A DNA stretch of 64,000 nt from Mycobacterium pseudokansasii (GCF_900566075.1 NZ_UPHU01000001.1:2728001-2792000); one strand, 5' to 3'. Positions 33,193-44,147 are shown, numbered from the stretch's first letter. The notes: generated by a model from the sequence alone, not told the origin. Numbers and translations: made by a program.

Positions 33193-36100
33193 TCACCGGA
33201 TCGTTTCTTTGACGGCCAGCTTTTCACACAGGTAATCCGCGAAATCGCGAACCGTGGTGACATCGGTGGGGCTGCAGCGTATCCCGACCTCGGTTTCTAT
33301 ACGGGTCCGCAGCTCCAGATTGCCCAGCGAATCCAGCCCGTATTCGGAAAGCGGGCGATCCGGATCGACACTGCGACGCAAAATCACAGCGATTTGTTCG
33401 GAGATCAGTCGTCGAAGCCGTCCCGGCCACTCTTCGTGCGCCAGTTCCATCAGCTCGGCACGGAATGTGCTGTCACTGGGCCGATTCCGGGCGGGGGAGT
33501 GGAAACCCTCGGCAAACCTGCTGCGTGCGGCCAGGGCCGTCAGCCAGGGTGATCCGACGACCGGGACATAACCGCTGTAGGCGCGGGTGTGTCGCAGCAA
33601 CGCCTCGAACGCGTAAGCGCCCTCATCGGGAGCGATCATCGTGGTGTCGCCGTTTTCGGCGAGGTGTGCACCCCGGCCGACCTCGGCCCACGGGCCCCAA
33701 GCGATCGCGGTCGCCGGAAGGCCGCGAGCTCGCCGCCACTGCACGAAGGCGTCAAGCCAGCTGTTGGCCGCCGCATAGGCGCCCTGACCGGGAGAGCCCA
33801 GTAGGGCAGCCGCCGACGAGAACACGGCGAACCAATCCAGCGGTTGGGTAACGGTCGCCTGGTGCAGGTGCCAGGCGCCGTCGACCTTCGGCCGCCAGTC
33901 CCGCTCGATCAGCTCGTCGGTGACGTTGGCCAGGATGGCGTCTTCGACGACTGCGGCCGCGTGCAGCACGCCGCGCACCGGCAGCCCGGTCGCTGTTGCG
34001 ATTGCCACCAACCGGCCCGCGGTTGCGGCCTGGGCGATGTCGCCGCACTCGACCACCACGTCCGACCCGGTGGCCTTGACCAGATCGATTGTCTCCCGGG
34101 CCTTTTGATCCGGCTGGGCGCGCGAGCTGAGCACGATGCGGCCGGCGCCGGCGGCGGCCATCTTCTCCGCCAGGAACAACCCGAGGCCACCGAGGCCACC
34201 GGTGATGATGTAGGAGCCGTCGGGACGGAAGACCGGGATCTGTTCGGGCGGGAGCACTACGGTGCTGCGTCCGGCGTGCGGGATGTCGAGGACAAGTTTG
34301 CCGGTATGCCCGGCGGCGCTCATTGTCCGGATCGCGTTGGCTGCCTGGGTAACCGGATAATGCGTGCGCTCCGGCATCGGCAACGCGCCGTCGGCGACCA
34401 GCCGGTAGACAGTGGTCAACAGATCCCGGATCCGGGCGGGGTGGGTGAGCGTCATCAACGCCAGGTCGACGGCGTGGAAGGTGAGGTTGCGCCGCAGCGT
34501 GAACAGCGGCAGCCGGGCGTCTTCGTAGATGTCGCGCTTGCCGATCTCGACGAATCGCCCGCCGAAAGACAACAGCGCAAGGCCGGCGCGCTGGGCGGCA
34601 CCGGTCAATGAGTTGAGCACGACGTCGACGCCGTAACCGTCGGTGTCCCGGCGAATCTGGTCGGCGAAGCCGCTGGCGCGCGAGTCGTAGACATGCTCGA
34701 TTCCGATGTCGCGCAATAGCTCCCGACGCTCGGGGCTACCGGCGGTGGCGAAGATCTCGGCACCGGCCAAGCGCGCGATCGCAATCGCGGCCTGTCCCAC
34801 TCCGCCGGTGGCGGAGTGGATGAGCACCTTGTCGCCGGCTTCGATGCCGGCCAGGTCGACGAGGCTGTACCAGGCGGTGGCGTGCGCGGTGGTCACCGCG
34901 GCCGCCTGCCCGTCTGTGAGCCCCGGCGGCAGCGTTGTGGCCGGTCGGGCATCGCAGGTGATGAACGAGCCCCAACATCCCACCGATGACATGCCGCCCA
35001 CGCGGTCGCCGATCTGGTGATCGGTGACATCGGAACCCACGGCGGTAACCACCCCGGCGAAATCCGCGCCGAACTGCGGCGACAGATCGTCGAAGGCGGG
35101 GTATCTGCCGAAGGCGATCAAGACATCGGCGAAGTTGACGCTGGACGCGGTCACGGCGACCTCGATCTGCCCGGGACCCGGCGGTATCCGCTCGGCCGCC
35201 ACGACTTCCATCGTCCGCAGGTCTCCGGGCGTCCGGATCTGTAGGCGTACCCCGTGTCGGTCGTGGTAGGCGACGGTGGTTTCCCGCTCCTCGGACATCA
35301 GCGGCGCCGGGCACAACCGGGCGGTCAGCCACTGCCCCTGTCGCCAGGCGGTCTCGTCTTCGTCGGAGCCCGCCAGCAGTTGGCGTGCCACCTGGTCGGC
35401 GTCGGTGTGGTCGTCGACATCGATATGCGTGGTGCGCAGGTACGGGTGTTCGGCGCCGACCACCCGCAGCAGACCACGTAACCCGGCCTGTTCCAGATTG
35501 GGGCAGTCATCGGATCGGACCCGCTGCGCGTTCCTGGTCACCACATGCAGCCGGGGGACGGAGCCGGAGACTTCAGGTAGCCGGCGTGCGATGCGCACCA
35601 GCTGCTTGACATTGTCGCTGCCGCGGCACGGACTTCGCGCATCGTCACCGTCCATACGTTCGGGCGCCAGAACGACCACGCCGGTGACTCCGCCGCAGTC
35701 GAGCTGCTTGATCAGCCGTTCCAGGTTGGCGGCCGGGTCTGCCTGTCGGGGCCAGCACAGTGTCGCGCATTCAGCAGCGTAGCGCTTCAACGCATCGGTG
35801 AGTTCGGTCGCCAACATATCGGCGGTATCGGAAAGGCTGACCAGCAGCCATTTTCCGGTGTCGACAGCGCTCACACCATCGCAGCCGACCGGTTCGCGCT
35901 CTCGCCATTCGATGGTCAGCAATCGCTCGGCCAGCAGGCGATCACGGTCGGCGCTCTCCGAGAGTCCGGTGCCCATCTGCAGGCCGCGCACCACCAGCAG
36001 CACCGTCCCGTCTTCGTCCATGACGTCGATGTCGGCCTCGACATTGGCGCCGTAGGCAGTCACTACCGTGTGGCAGTAGCGGGCGTTGCGGGTGGACGCG

Positions 36101-39100
36101 TAGACGCGCAGCCGGCGCATACCGAGCGGCAACAGCAGGCCGCCGTTGCCCACCTGCCGGACGGCGGGGTGCGCCGCAACGGACTGGAAACACGCATCGA
36201 GCAACGCGGGGTGAACCCCGTAGTCGGCCTGCTGCCTGCGGATCGAACTCGGTAGGCCGACTTCGGCGAGCACGGCACTGACCGTCTGCGGAGCGACGTG
36301 GGCGGCGGCCAGGCCGGCGAAAGCCGAACGCAACCGAATACCGCGCTCCTCGAACCGCTTTCGCACCTCCTCGCCGTCGTGGCGGCACCGATAAGCTCGC
36401 AGTAGATCGGCCACGTCATGGGCGGGCGGCCGGTCTTGCGCGGATACGGCCTGCAGTATTGCGCTGGCTCGTCGCACCTTTTGGTTCTGCTGCTCGGTCT
36501 GGACGACGAAGCCTGCGACACCGGGTTCCGCCACCGACGCGACCGCGCCGATCGGGGTCTCGTCGTCCAGCAGCAACATCTCCTCGAAGTGGATATCGCA
36601 CACTTGCGCCTGTTCGCCGAAGATCGTGTGGGCCGCTGCCAATGCCATCTCGCAATAGGCGGCGCCCGGGAGCGCGGCCACATCGTGGATTTGGTGGTCG
36701 CGCAACCACGGCAGCGCCGCCGTGCCGACCTCGCCGTGCCAGACATGCCGCGGCGGCTCCTCCATCAACCGCACGTGTGCGCCCAACAAGGGATGCGCCG
36801 CAACGGTATTGACGGACGAATGGCTGCCCGTCCGGTCGGGGCGCAGCAGCATCCGACGATGTGTCCACACCGGTAGCGGCGCGTCGACCAACTGCCCACC
36901 GGGATGAAGCACCGCGAAGTCCACGGCGGCACCGGCACTGTAGAGATCGATCACCACCGGGCGCAGTCCCCATGGCATCGGTTGCTCACGTCGCATGGCG
37001 GCTACCGCGGCGACCGGAATGTCGAGGCCGCAAGCGGTCTGCTCGACGGCCCGCGTCAGCAGCGGGTGCGGTGACAGCTCCGCGAACACCCGGTATCCGT
37101 CCTCCAGTGCCGCTCGTACCGCGGCGGCGAAACGCACCATATGACGCAGGTTGTCGACCCAGTAACGCGCATCGCAGGACGGTTGTTCGCGCGGATCGAA
37201 CGACGTTGCCGAGTAGTAAGGAATGGTCGGTTTCATCGGGGTGAGGTCGCCGAGATCCAGGGAGAGCTGGTGCAGGATCGGGTCGACTTGCGGGGTGTGT
37301 GATGCTACGTCGACGGCTACCTCGCGGGCCAGCACCTCGCGCTCCTGCCACTGCGCGACGAGGTCGCGAACCGTCGGGGCCGCCCCGCCGATCACCGTGG
37401 ACTGCGGTGAGGCCACCACGGCGACGACGACGTCACGGGCCGCGGCGCCGCGTCGGGCGAGTTCTTCGCGTACTTGTTGGACAGGCAATTCCACCGCGGC
37501 CATCGCGCCAGTACCGGTCACACGCAGACACAGTCGCGACCTTCGGCAGATCACCCGCGCCCCGTCGTGCAGCGACAGCGCCCCGGCGACCACGGCGGCC
37601 GCCACTTCACCGAGCGAATGGCCGATCACCGCGCCCGGACGGACTCCGTAGGACGACATCGTGGCCGCAAGCGCGACCTGAACGGCGAACAGCGTCGGTT
37701 GGACCCGGTCGATGCCGGTGACGGTGTGCGGGGCGGACATCGCGTCGGTGACCGAAAAGCCGGACTCCTGGGCGATCACCGCCTCGACCGCGGCGACGGT
37801 CGAGGCGAACACCGGTTCGCCGGTCAACAGCTCGGCGCCCATCGCGGTCCATTGCGAACCCTGACCCGAGAACACCCAAACCGGGCCGCGGTCATCGTGG
37901 CCGACGGCGGCGGGATAGGGGCGTTGGTCCTCGGCCACCTGGTGCAGGCGCTCGATCAGCTCGGCCCGGGTGTGGGCGAACACCCCGGTACGGACCGGTC
38001 GGTGGCCGCGCCGACGGGCCAACGTGTAGGCCAGATTCGACAACATCACCGCGTCCTGGTCCTGGCGTCCGGCCAGCCACTCGGCCAGCCGGCGCGAACT
38101 GCCGCGCAACGCCTCGGCCGACGTGGCCGACAGCGCAAACATCAACGGCGCCGCCGTGTCCGCCGCGTCGTGGCACGTCGCGGTGGCCGGAGCCTGTTCC
38201 ACGACGGCGTGCACGTTGGTGCCCGACATCCCATACGACGACACCGCTGCCCGCCTCGGCAGCGCGTCATCTTGTTCGGGCCAGGGTGTAATTTCTTGCG
38301 GTACAAACAGTTTGGTGTTCAACCCGGCTGCCTCGGCAGGCAACCGGGTGAAGTGCAGCATCGGCGGCACCGCGCCGTGCTGCAGCGACAAGATCGCTTT
38401 GACGAGCCCCACCGCGCCGGAGGCGGCCTCGGTGTGGCCCAGATTGCTCTTGGCCGACCCGACTGCACAGGAGCGTTCGATGCCGTAAACTCTTGCCAGG
38501 CTGGTGAATTCGACCGGGTCGCCGACGGGGGTGCCGGTGCCGTGCGCCTCGACCATCCCGACGGTGGCGGGGTCCACGCCGGCCGCCCGCAAAGCCGCTC
38601 GATATGCCTGCGCCTGCGCCTGCGCGGACGGAATCGAAATGTTTTCGGTGCGGCCGTCCTGGTTGGTTGCTGTGCCGCGCAGCACCGCAAGGATTCGGTC
38701 GCCGTCGCGCAGGGCGTCGCGAAGCCGCTTGAGCAGCACTACGGCGCAGCCCTCGGAACGGACGAAGCCGTCTGCCGACACATCGAATGCGCGGCAGCGG
38801 CCGGTCGGCGACAGCATGCCCAGCGCCGACGCGGAAGCGCCGATTCTCGGCTCCAACATCACCATGCAACCACCCGCCAGGGCCAGGTCGCTCTCGCCGT
38901 CGTTCAGACTGCGGCACGCCATATGCACCGCAAACAAACTCGACGAACATGCGGTGTCGACGCTGACCGCGGGCCCGCGCAGCCCCAGGGCGTAGGCAAC
39001 TCGTCCGGAGGCCATGCTGAACGGAATTCCGGTGAACCCGTAAGCGTCTTCCAGGGCACCTGATTCCGCGGTGACGTGTGCGTAGTCGCTGTGGGCGATT

Positions 39101-39480
39101 CCGACGAACACGCCGGTCAGCGTGCCCGCCAGCGATGTCGGCGGCAAACCGGCGTGTTCCACCGCCTCCCACGAGGTCTCCAGCAGCAGGCGCTGCTGGG
39201 GATCCATCGCGGTCGCTTCGCGCTCGCCGATTCCGAAGAACTCGGAATCGAAGCCGGCGACGTCGTCGAGGAAACCGCCCCAGCGCGAGACGGACCGGCC
39301 GGGTACCCCCGGTTCCGGGTCGTAGTATTCGTCGACGTCCCAACGGTCAGCGGGAACTTCGGAAATCAAGTCGTCGCCGCGCAGCAGCGCCGTCCACAAC
39401 GCTTCAGGCGAATCGACGCCGTTCGGTAGCCGGCACGCCATGCCAATCACCGCAACCGGGTTCGCACACGTGTCGTCCAC
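33193..39480 (-). CDS. Mas-like iterative type I polyketide synthase, Pks5 copy 2
   Basis: 2095 aa from GTG 39480, with GGGGAGG 9 nt upstream; the longer frame to 39738 is an unsupported Arg-rich extension. Domain order is KS-AT-DH-ER-KR-ACP: DTACSSS in KS, GHSLGEV and the VASH motif in [18 protein letters not shown] in [15 protein letters not shown] in [16 protein letters not shown] in KR and GLDSLGN in ACP. It is closely similar to pks5 copy 1 over the whole length, clearly paralogous. The two may differ in chain length or starter. The papA gene follows directly, so this PKS and PapA probably work together. Confidence 0.95.
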   Translation of the reverse strand: MDDTCANPVAVIGMACRLPNGVDSPEALWTALLRGDDLISEVPADRWDVDEYYDPEPGVPGRSVSRWGGFLDDVAGFDSEFFGIGEREATAMDPQQRLLLETSWEAVEHAGLPPTSLAGTLTGVFVGIAHSDYAHVTAESGALEDAYGFTGIPFSMASGRVAYALGLRGPAVSVDTACSSSLFAVHMACRSLNDGESDLALAGGCMVMLEPRIGASASALGMLSPTGRCRAFDVSADGFVRSEGCAVVLLKRLRDALRDGDRILAVLRGTATNQDGRTENISIPSAQAQAQAYRAALRAAGVDPATVGMVEAHGTGTPVGDPVEFTSLARVYGIERSCAVGSAKSNLGHTEAASGAVGLVKAILSLQHGAVPPMLHFTRLPAEAAGLNTKLFVPQEITPWPEQDDALPRRAAVSSYGMSGTNVHAVVEQAPATATCHDAADTAAPLMFALSATSAEALRGSSRRLAEWLAGRQDQDAVMLSNLAYTLARRRGHRPVRTGVFAHTRAELIERLHQVAEDQRPYPAAVGHDDRGPVWVFSGQGSQWTAMGAELLTGEPVFASTVAAVEAVIAQESGFSVTDAMSAPHTVTGIDRVQPTLFAVQVALAATMSSYGVRPGAVIGHSLGEVAAAVVAGALSLHDGARVICRRSRLCLRVTGTGAMAAVELPVQQVREELARRGAAARDVVVAVVASPQSTVIGGAAPTVRDLVAQWQEREVLAREVAVDVASHTPQVDPILHQLSLDLGDLTPMKPTIPYYSATSFDPREQPSCDARYWVDNLRHMVRFAAAVRAALEDGYRVFAELSPHPLLTRAVEQTACGLDIPVAAVAAMRREQPMPWGLRPVVIDLYSAGAAVDFAVLHPGGQLVDAPLPVWTHRRMLLRPDRTGSHSSVNTVAAHPLLGAHVRLMEEPPRHVWHGEVGTAALPWLRDHQIHDVAALPGAAYCEMALAAAHTIFGEQAQVCDIHFEEMLLLDDETPIGAVASVAEPGVAGFVVQTEQQNQKVRRASAILQAVSAQDRPPAHDVADLLRAYRCRHDGEEVRKRFEERGIRLRSAFAGLAAAHVAPQTVSAVLAEVGLPSSIRRQQADYGVHPALLDACFQSVAAHPAVRQVGNGGLLLPLGMRRLRVYASTRNARYCHTVVTAYGANVEADIDVMDEDGTVLLVVRGLQMGTGLSESADRDRLLAERLLTIEWREREPVGCDGVSAVDTGKWLLVSLSDTADMLATELTDALKRYAAECATLCWPRQADPAANLERLIKQLDCGGVTGVVVLAPERMDGDDARSPCRGSDNVKQLVRIARRLPEVSGSVPRLHVVTRNAQRVRSDDCPNLEQAGLRGLLRVVGAEHPYLRTTHIDVDDHTDADQVARQLLAGSDEDETAWRQGQWLTARLCPAPLMSEERETTVAYHDRHGVRLQIRTPGDLRTMEVVAAERIPPGPGQIEVAVTASSVNFADVLIAFGRYPAFDDLSPQFGADFAGVVTAVGSDVTDHQIGDRVGGMSSVGCWGSFITCDARPATTLPPGLTDGQAAAVTTAHATAWYSLVDLAGIEAGDKVLIHSATGGVGQAAIAIARLAGAEIFATAGSPERRELLRDIGIEHVYDSRASGFADQIRRDTDGYGVDVVLNSLTGAAQRAGLALLSFGGRFVEIGKRDIYEDARLPLFTLRRNLTFHAVDLALMTLTHPARIRDLLTTVYRLVADGALPMPERTHYPVTQAANAIRTMSAAGHTGKLVLDIPHAGRSTVVLPPEQIPVFRPDGSYIITGGLGGLGLFLAEKMAAAGAGRIVLSSRAQPDQKARETIDLVKATGSDVVVECGDIAQAATAGRLVAIATATGLPVRGVLHAAAVVEDAILANVTDELIERDWRPKVDGAWHLHQATVTQPLDWFAVFSSAAALLGSPGQGAYAAANSWLDAFVQWRRARGLPATAIAWGPWAEVGRGAHLAENGDTTMIAPDEGAYAFEALLRHTRAYSGYVPVVGSPWLTALAARSRFAEGFHSPARNRPSDSTFRAELMELAHEEWPGRLRRLISEQIAVILRRSVDPDRPLSEYGLDSLGNLELRTRIETEVGIRCSPTDVTTVRDFADYLCEKLAVKETIR

Positions 39481-40147
39481 GGTCAGCCACCTCCCCAGTG
39501 AGACCCCCGATCGCCATCTCTTCAGGTGACCGCAGCGTATCCGGTTGCCGGGCCTTCGAAGACCTGCCACACCGCGTCCGGTTGGACGTTTTTGCGAATT
39601 CACCGGCGTCGATCGACGGCGAACGCCGCAGCCCCGGTAGCTTTTCGGGGGTCCCGATTGCGTCGCCGCGCGGGCTGTTGACCCCCGGGTGCGCGGCTGC
39701 GAATTTCGGCGTTGTGCCACAACGAGTTCGCCCGGCACGGCCCGCTCGGGGCATGTGATTGCCCGCTATTGACCGGCCTGTCAGCCGTCCATAGTGTGCT
39801 GGTATGTCGGACAGCGCGGTTGCGCGGGCACGGGTATCACGGGCATCGAAGCCGCGCAACCCCTTGCCGCCGGTGCTTCGTCACCACGGCGAGCAAGTGG
39901 CTCTTCCGATCAACCCGCACAGCGCTGAAATGCCTTGGGGGATAACAGGTTCAGCGCCAACTCGGCAGATGCCGACGTGGTGTGGGGCCCGGGGGCAGCT
40001 CGGCGAGCCGGTCACGGCCCGTCGCGGTCGTTGCCGGCACCGGTGGCCGCCACGCTATTGCGCGCGCCGCGGCGAGGTTGAGGAACTGCTGGCTACCATG
40101 GCCGGCAAACGCGATGGCATCCCTGAAGGACACGGAGTGCTCACACC
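39481..40147. other. Intergenic region between pks5 copy 2 and the AhpD-like gene
   Basis: About 670 bp between divergent genes. M. tuberculosis has fadD24 and an alcohol dehydrogenase gene (Rv1529-Rv1530) near this point, but I can recognise no relic of either. No supportable frame, repeat or RNA is seen. It must contain the promoters for pks5 copy 2 and probably for the 40148 gene. Confidence 0.5.
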
Positions 40148-40723
40148 ATGACCCCACCCTTGAAGCCAGCCCGGGTACCCCAGTTGCCGGTCGACGAGGC
40201 CAAGGCGGCCGCCGATGAAGCCGGCGTGCCCGACTACATGGCCGAGCTCAGCATCTTTCAGGTGTTGCTGAACCACCCGCGACTGGCGCGCACCTTCAAC
40301 GACCTGCTGGCCACCATGCTCTGGCACGGCGCCCTGGACTCGAGGCTGCGGGAGTTGGCAATCATGCGGATCGGCTGGCTGACCGCATGCGACTACGAGT
40401 GGACCCGGCATTGGCGCGTCGCCTCGGGATTGGGCGTGTCGGCCGAGGATCTGCTGGGCGTACGGGATTGGCAGAGCCACGACGGGTTCGGGCCGGCCGA
40501 GCGGGCCGTGCTGGCGGCCACCGACGACGTCGTGCGCGACGGCGCGATAAGTGCCGACAGCTGGGCCGCCTGCGAACGCGAATTGCACGGCGACACAACT
40601 GTTCTCATTGAACTCGTCACGGCCATCGGGGCGTGGCGGATGGTCGCTTCGATCCTGCACAGCCTCGAAGTCCCGTTGGAGGACGGGGTGTCGAGCTGGC
40701 CGCCCGACGGCGTCTCGCCGTAG
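40148..40723 (+). CDS. Carboxymuconolactone decarboxylase/AhpD-like protein (Rv1531-like)
   Basis: 191 aa, close to the 188 of Rv1531. The helical AhpD-like core spans about 40-160, with RLRELAIMRIGWLTACDYEWTRHW as the conserved helix pair. Only one Cys is in the region, where AhpD proteins have CxxC; the CxxxxxxH arrangement is typical of the non-redox CMD subfamily. ATG 40148 is preceded by a GGAG about 10 nt upstream. Function is unknown. It begins the block that is collinear with M. tuberculosis. Confidence 0.85.
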   Translation: MTPPLKPARVPQLPVDEAKAAADEAGVPDYMAELSIFQVLLNHPRLARTFNDLLATMLWHGALDSRLRELAIMRIGWLTACDYEWTRHWRVASGLGVSAEDLLGVRDWQSHDGFGPAERAVLAATDDVVRDGAISADSWAACERELHGDTTVLIELVTAIGAWRMVASILHSLEVPLEDGVSSWPPDGVSP

Positions 40724-40750
40724 GCGCACCGTAATCGAGATGGTCGAGGA

Positions 40751-41185
40751 TCAGACGATCCGGTAGGTCTGGATCGCGTGGGCGACGACGCAGCCGTCGG
40801 CATCGGTGGCGGTGATCTCGGTGAAGGTGAGTTCCTTGCGGCGCCGGGTGGTGCGGGCATGGCACAGCAGGTCGCTGCGCTTGGCGGCGCCGGTGTACTG
40901 GATGCTCAACGCGACCGTGGCCGCGCGCATGCCCTTGTCGAAGTCGTGGTTGGACCAAGCGGCCGCCGCGCCGGCGGTGTCGATCACCGACGCGATCACC
41001 CCGCCGTGAAAGTAGATGCCGTCGTTGGTGAGGTCGTCGCGGAACGGCAGGCGGATCGTGACGTCGTCGGGCTCGTAGCGTTCGAACACGATGCCCAGCC
41101 CGCCCATGAACGGTGTGTTCGGCATCAGGTCGCGCACCGCCTGGCGGCGCTGGTGTTGCTGTTCAGCGGTCAACGGCTCGGCCAT
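40751..41185 (-). CDS. PaaI-type hotdog thioesterase (Rv1532c-like)
   Basis: 144 aa from ATG 41185, equal to the length of Rv1532c; the frame is open to 41224 but the extra residues overlap the divergent promoter. The hotdog signature is NDGIYFHGGVIASVIDTAGAAAAW, with the G-G-x(5)-D pattern of the PaaI group near residues 65-75. It probably hydrolyses an acyl- or aryl-CoA. It is divergent from the NPD-like gene, with a 59-bp gap containing an operator-like palindrome. Confidence 0.88.
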   Translation of the reverse strand: MAEPLTAEQQHQRRQAVRDLMPNTPFMGGLGIVFERYEPDDVTIRLPFRDDLTNDGIYFHGGVIASVIDTAGAAAAWSNHDFDKGMRAATVALSIQYTGAAKRSDLLCHARTTRRRKELTFTEITATDADGCVVAHAIQTYRIV

Positions 41186-41207
41186 GGCGGCTAGGCTACC
41201 GCATTCG

Positions 41208-41237
41208 ATTGACATATCAATCAATAGCTCATAGCGT
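41208..41237 (+). promoter_or_regulatory. SigA-type promoter with overlapping palindrome, predicted leaderless start
   Basis: TTGACA at 41209-41214, a 17-nt spacer and TAGCGT at 41232-41237 give a good mycobacterial SigA promoter. ATG 41245 comes 7 nt after the -10, where transcription should begin, so the NPD-like mRNA is probably leaderless. ATTGACATATCAAT (41208-41221), a palindrome with 5-bp arms, covers the -35. It is a candidate site for the TetR protein encoded at 42369. Confidence 0.65.
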
Positions 41238-41244
41238 CACAAAA

Positions 41245-42372
41245 ATGCGGACCAGAGTCGCCGAAATGCTCGGTGTCGAGTTTCCCATCTGCGCCTTCAG
41301 CCATTGCCGCGATGTCGTTGCCGCGGTGACCAACGCCGGCGGTTTCGGGGTCCTCGGCGCCGTTGCACACAGCCCCAAGCGGCTGCACAGCGAGCTGACC
41401 TGGATCGAGCAGCAGACCGGCGGCAAGCCATATGGAGTCGACCTGCTGCTGCCGCCCAAGTATGTCGGCGCCGAGCGGGGCGGGATCGACCGGCAGCAGG
41501 TCGCCGAGCTGCTGCCGGCCGAGCATCGCGCTTTCGTCGACGACCTGCTGGTCCGCTACGGCATCGCCCAGCCTGCGGGGCAGCAAGCCCGGACACCCGG
41601 GGGAGGGCTCAACATCTCGCCCAAGGGTTATGAGCCGCTGCTCGAGGTGGCTTTCGCCCACGACATCCGGCTGATCGCCAGCGCGCTGGGACCGCCGCCC
41701 GTAGACCTCGTGGAGCGGGCTCACGGCCATAACGTCGTGGTGGCGGCGCTGGCCGGCACCACGCAACACGCGCGCCGGCACGCCGCGGCGGGCGTCGACC
41801 TGATCGTCGCTCAGGGCACCGAGGCCGGCGGTCACACCGGCGAGGTAGCGACCATGGTGCTGGTCCCCGAGATAGTCGATGCCGTCGATCCGCTTCCGGT
41901 ATTGGCCGCCGGCGGGATCGCCCGCGGCCGCCAGATAGCTGCGGCCCTGGCCCTGGGCGCCGAGGGCGTGTGGTGCGGATCGGTGTGGCTGACCACCGAG
42001 GAAGCCGAGACACCACCGGTGGTCAAGGAGAAGTTCCTGGCCGCCGGCTCCACGGATACCGTGCGATCCAGGTCGATGACCGGCAAACCGGCGCGGATGT
42101 TGCGCACCGCCTGGACCGACGAGTGGGCCCGGCCGGAAAATCCCGACCCGCTCGGAATGCCACTGCAGACCGCCCTGATCGGTGAGGCGCAGCTGCGCAT
42201 CAACCAAGCGGCCGGGCAGCCCGGCACCCGGGCCGGGGAGCTGGCGACCTACTTCGTCGGTCAGGTCGTCGGCTCGCTCAACCGGGTGCGGCCGACCCGC
42301 GCGGTGGTGCTCGAGATGGTCGAGGAATTCATCGACACGATCGGTCGGCTCGAGGGGCTGGTCGACAAGTGA
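41245..42372 (+). CDS. Nitronate monooxygenase/2-nitropropane dioxygenase-like FMN enzyme (Rv1533-like)
   Basis: 375 aa from ATG 41245, the length of Rv1533. It is a TIM-barrel flavoprotein of the NPD/NMO-like group: FPICAFSHCRDVVAAVTNAGGFGVLGA at the N-terminus, then VDLIVAQGTEAGGHTG and LPVLAAGGIARGRQIAAALALGAEGVW for FMN phosphate binding. The true substrate in mycobacteria is not known. It overlaps the TetR start by 4 nt, so enzyme and regulator share an mRNA. Confidence 0.9.
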   Translation: MRTRVAEMLGVEFPICAFSHCRDVVAAVTNAGGFGVLGAVAHSPKRLHSELTWIEQQTGGKPYGVDLLLPPKYVGAERGGIDRQQVAELLPAEHRAFVDDLLVRYGIAQPAGQQARTPGGGLNISPKGYEPLLEVAFAHDIRLIASALGPPPVDLVERAHGHNVVVAALAGTTQHARRHAAAGVDLIVAQGTEAGGHTGEVATMVLVPEIVDAVDPLPVLAAGGIARGRQIAAALALGAEGVWCGSVWLTTEEAETPPVVKEKFLAAGSTDTVRSRSMTGKPARMLRTAWTDEWARPENPDPLGMPLQTALIGEAQLRINQAAGQPGTRAGELATYFVGQVVGSLNRVRPTRAVVLEMVEEFIDTIGRLEGLVDK

Positions 42373-43061
42373 GTACCACCCGGCGGCGCCGGGCGGTCAG
42401 TGACGAGGACAAGTCGCAACGACGTGACCAGATCATGGCCGCGGCCAAAGAAGTCTTCGCCCGCAACGGTTTTCACGCCACTACAATCGCGGACATCGCC
42501 AGGCAGGCCGGTCTGGCGTACGGCTTGATCTACTGGTATTTCGAGTCCAAGGACGACCTGTTCCACTCCTTGATGGCGGCCGAAGAGGATGCGCTGCGCG
42601 CGCATCTCGCAGACGCGCTGGTCGCGGCGGGCGGTTCGGCCGACAGCATCGGGGGAGAGGTGTTGTTTCGGACCGGCGTGCAGGCCACGTTCGAGTTCTT
42701 CGAAGCCGACAAGGCCACCGTCAAACTCTTGTTCCGGGACGCCCATGCGCTCGGCGACCGGTTCGAAAAGCACCTCGGCGGGATCTACGAACGGTTCATC
42801 GACGACATCGAAACCTTTATCGCCGCTGCTCAGGAACGAGGTGAAGTGGTGGCCGCGCCGCCCCGGATGGTCGCCTACACGCTGGCCGCGCTGGTGGGCC
42901 AATTGGCGCACCGGCGCCTGAGCACCGACGACGGGGTCACCGCGGCGCAGGTGGCGGACTTCGTCGTGTCCCTGGTGCTCGACGGGCTGCGCCCGCGCCG
43001 GGAGCCGGACGGACATGTCGCCCCGATCGATTCATACCTAAGTCACAGACGCCGGCTTTGA
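42369..43061 (+). CDS. TetR-family transcriptional regulator (Rv1534-like)
   Basis: 230 aa from GTG 42369 (GTGA overlap with the preceding stop). The N-terminal helix-turn-helix is clear: QIMAAAKEVFARNGFHATTIADIARQAGLAYGLIYWYFESKDDLF, residues about 22-65. The C-terminal ligand domain is all-helical. It probably represses its own operon and perhaps the divergent thioesterase through the palindrome at 41208-41221. That link is inferred from position. Confidence 0.92.
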   Translation: MSTTRRRRAVSDEDKSQRRDQIMAAAKEVFARNGFHATTIADIARQAGLAYGLIYWYFESKDDLFHSLMAAEEDALRAHLADALVAAGGSADSIGGEVLFRTGVQATFEFFEADKATVKLLFRDAHALGDRFEKHLGGIYERFIDDIETFIAAAQERGEVVAAPPRMVAYTLAALVGQLAHRRLSTDDGVTAAQVADFVVSLVLDGLRPRREPDGHVAPIDSYLSHRRRL

Positions 43062-43156
43062 GCGCATAACCCCAGTTCAGAGTGGGTAAACCTGCTGAAT
43101 TGCTGTCAACGCCCATGGTGAATGCGTAAAGATTCGGACACGGGCCCCAGGTTCGT

Positions 43157-43185
43157 TTGACCGACTCGCATCGGTGGTGCATCAT
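43157..43185 (+). promoter_or_regulatory. Candidate promoter of the M-box leader
   Basis: TTGACC (43157-43162), 17 nt, CATCAT (43180-43185). The predicted start near 43192 coincides with the 5' end of the M-box homology. The -10 is only a partial match to TANNNT, so confidence is moderate. Confidence 0.4.
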
Positions 43186-43189
43186 CTGT

Positions 43190-43360
43190 CGGGTAAGCAC
43201 CTCGTTAGGTGAGGCGGCTACACGAACACAGGCCACTGACCCCGAACGTCGAAAGACGCCCCGGGTCAGGACAGCTCCTCCCGGCTTAAGGGTTGAGCCC
43301 AGGTGGCTTCCGGACTACCGGACACGTCGTGTGGTGCCAAAGCTCTGACGAGAGGGGTGC
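43190..43360 (+). ncRNA. M-box (ykoK) Mg2+ riboswitch
   Basis: The conserved M-box blocks appear in order: CGTTAGGTGAGG (43203-43214), ACACAGGCCACTGACCCCG (43226-43244), ACGTCGAAAGACGCC hairpin (43246-43260), GGGTCAGGACAG (43263-43274) and the 3' block CAAAGCTCTGACGAGAGG (43338-43355). This class folds around several Mg2+ ions and lowers expression of the downstream gene at high Mg2+. The same riboswitch lies upstream of Rv1535 in M. tuberculosis. The downstream CCGACGATCGTCGG (43365-43378) hairpin may be part of the switch. Confidence 0.93.
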
Positions 43361-43454
43361 GGATCCGACGATCGTCGGCGTTCCGATACTCCTGTGTGCA
43401 CGTAGAACGTGCGGATAGCCGCGCGTGCCGCGACCGCGAGGAGGTGAGGGACCC

Positions 43455-43535
43455 ATGAGTTCCGGTGACAGTCCGGACCGATATCCGGGCTCTGTTTCGT
43501 CCCGATCCGATCGCCGGCGCGACGTACTGTGTTGA
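43455..43535 (+). CDS. Short upstream ORF (26 aa) in the M-box leader
   Basis: ATG 43455 is preceded by a very strong ribosome binding site, GAGGAGGTGAGGG (43438-43450). It opens a 26-codon frame, MSSGDSPDRYPGSVSSRSDR followed by RRDVLC, ending at 43535. It lies between the M-box and the 82-aa gene at 43647. It could be a leader peptide that couples riboswitch state to downstream expression, or a real small protein. No homologue is known to me. Confidence 0.45.
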   Translation: MSSGDSPDRYPGSVSSRSDRRRDVLC

Positions 43536-43646
43536 GTCGTCAAACCTAGATCAGCCCTGCTGGATCGGAATCGCTTCGGGACGGGACTACAGGTCTCCAG
43601 TCAGTCCAATCAGTCCATAGCTTTGTCTCCCCCCTAGGAGCTGATC

Positions 43647-43895
43647 ATGACCGCTGTTCTGTACGACGAAGTAGTAACCGCAACCCCCGCTCCCCGGCTG
43701 CGCGTGGTGCGCGAGGGAGCCCCCGTCGAGACGCCCACGCCCGCGAAGGCGCAGGTGGCGCGGCGCGCCGCCAACCCGCCGTTCGGCGTCGGTGGGGACC
43801 CGCTCGTGGACGGGGCCGCCCGCATGCTGACCATTCCGATTCGGCACGTCTACGCCGCGCTATGGCGGATCGGCGTGCTCGAAGTCCGGGCCTAG
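43647..43895 (+). CDS. Small protein downstream of M-box (Rv1535-like)
   Basis: 82 aa, near the 78 of Rv1535. ATG 43647 has AGGAG 7-8 nt upstream. The N-terminal half is Pro/Ala-rich and probably flexible. The C-terminal half (GGDPLVDGAARMLTIPIRHVYAALWRIGVLEVRA) is conserved in type and may form a helical segment. Function is unknown; control by an Mg2+ riboswitch suggests a role when Mg2+ is scarce. Transcription ends at the hairpin at 43967. Confidence 0.85.
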   Translation: MTAVLYDEVVTATPAPRLRVVREGAPVETPTPAKAQVARRAANPPFGVGGDPLVDGAARMLTIPIRHVYAALWRIGVLEVRA

Positions 43896-43966
43896 CCCAG
43901 GCCTAGCCCGATGGATAGCGAGCATTCGACCTGCCGTATGACTCGGCGGGCATCCGGTTGACGGCT

Positions 43967-44028
43967 CCGAAGGGCGGCCCGGCTGCGGAAGTGGTTCTGC
44001 GGCTCGGCCACCCTTCGGGGCCGTTTTG
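43967..44028 (+). terminator. Rho-independent-like terminator after the Rv1535-like gene
   Basis: CCGAAGGGCGGCC (43967-43979) pairs with GGCCACCCTTCGG (44006-44018), a 13-bp stem with one mismatch and a 26-nt loop. GGCCGTTTT follows. The T-tract is short, as usual in mycobacteria. Confidence 0.6.
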
Positions 44029-44147
44029 GTGTCGGGCGAGCGCGCGTCATCAGCCGTCGGCGATGGACCACGCGCGGCGCTCCCGCGTACTACTGTTGCT
44101 GAAGTGTTGCGCAAGCCACGACTTCACCCGCAGAGGTACAGTTGCCC

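Noticed and set aside
37474..39063. 529-aa plus-strand frame
   Set aside because: It is antisense to the KS-AT part of pks5 copy 2; long antisense frames are usual in high-GC DNA.
39481..39738. Arg-rich N-terminal extension of pks5 copy 2
   Set aside because: The copy 1 protein starts at the equivalent of GTG 39480, which also has a strong ribosome binding site.
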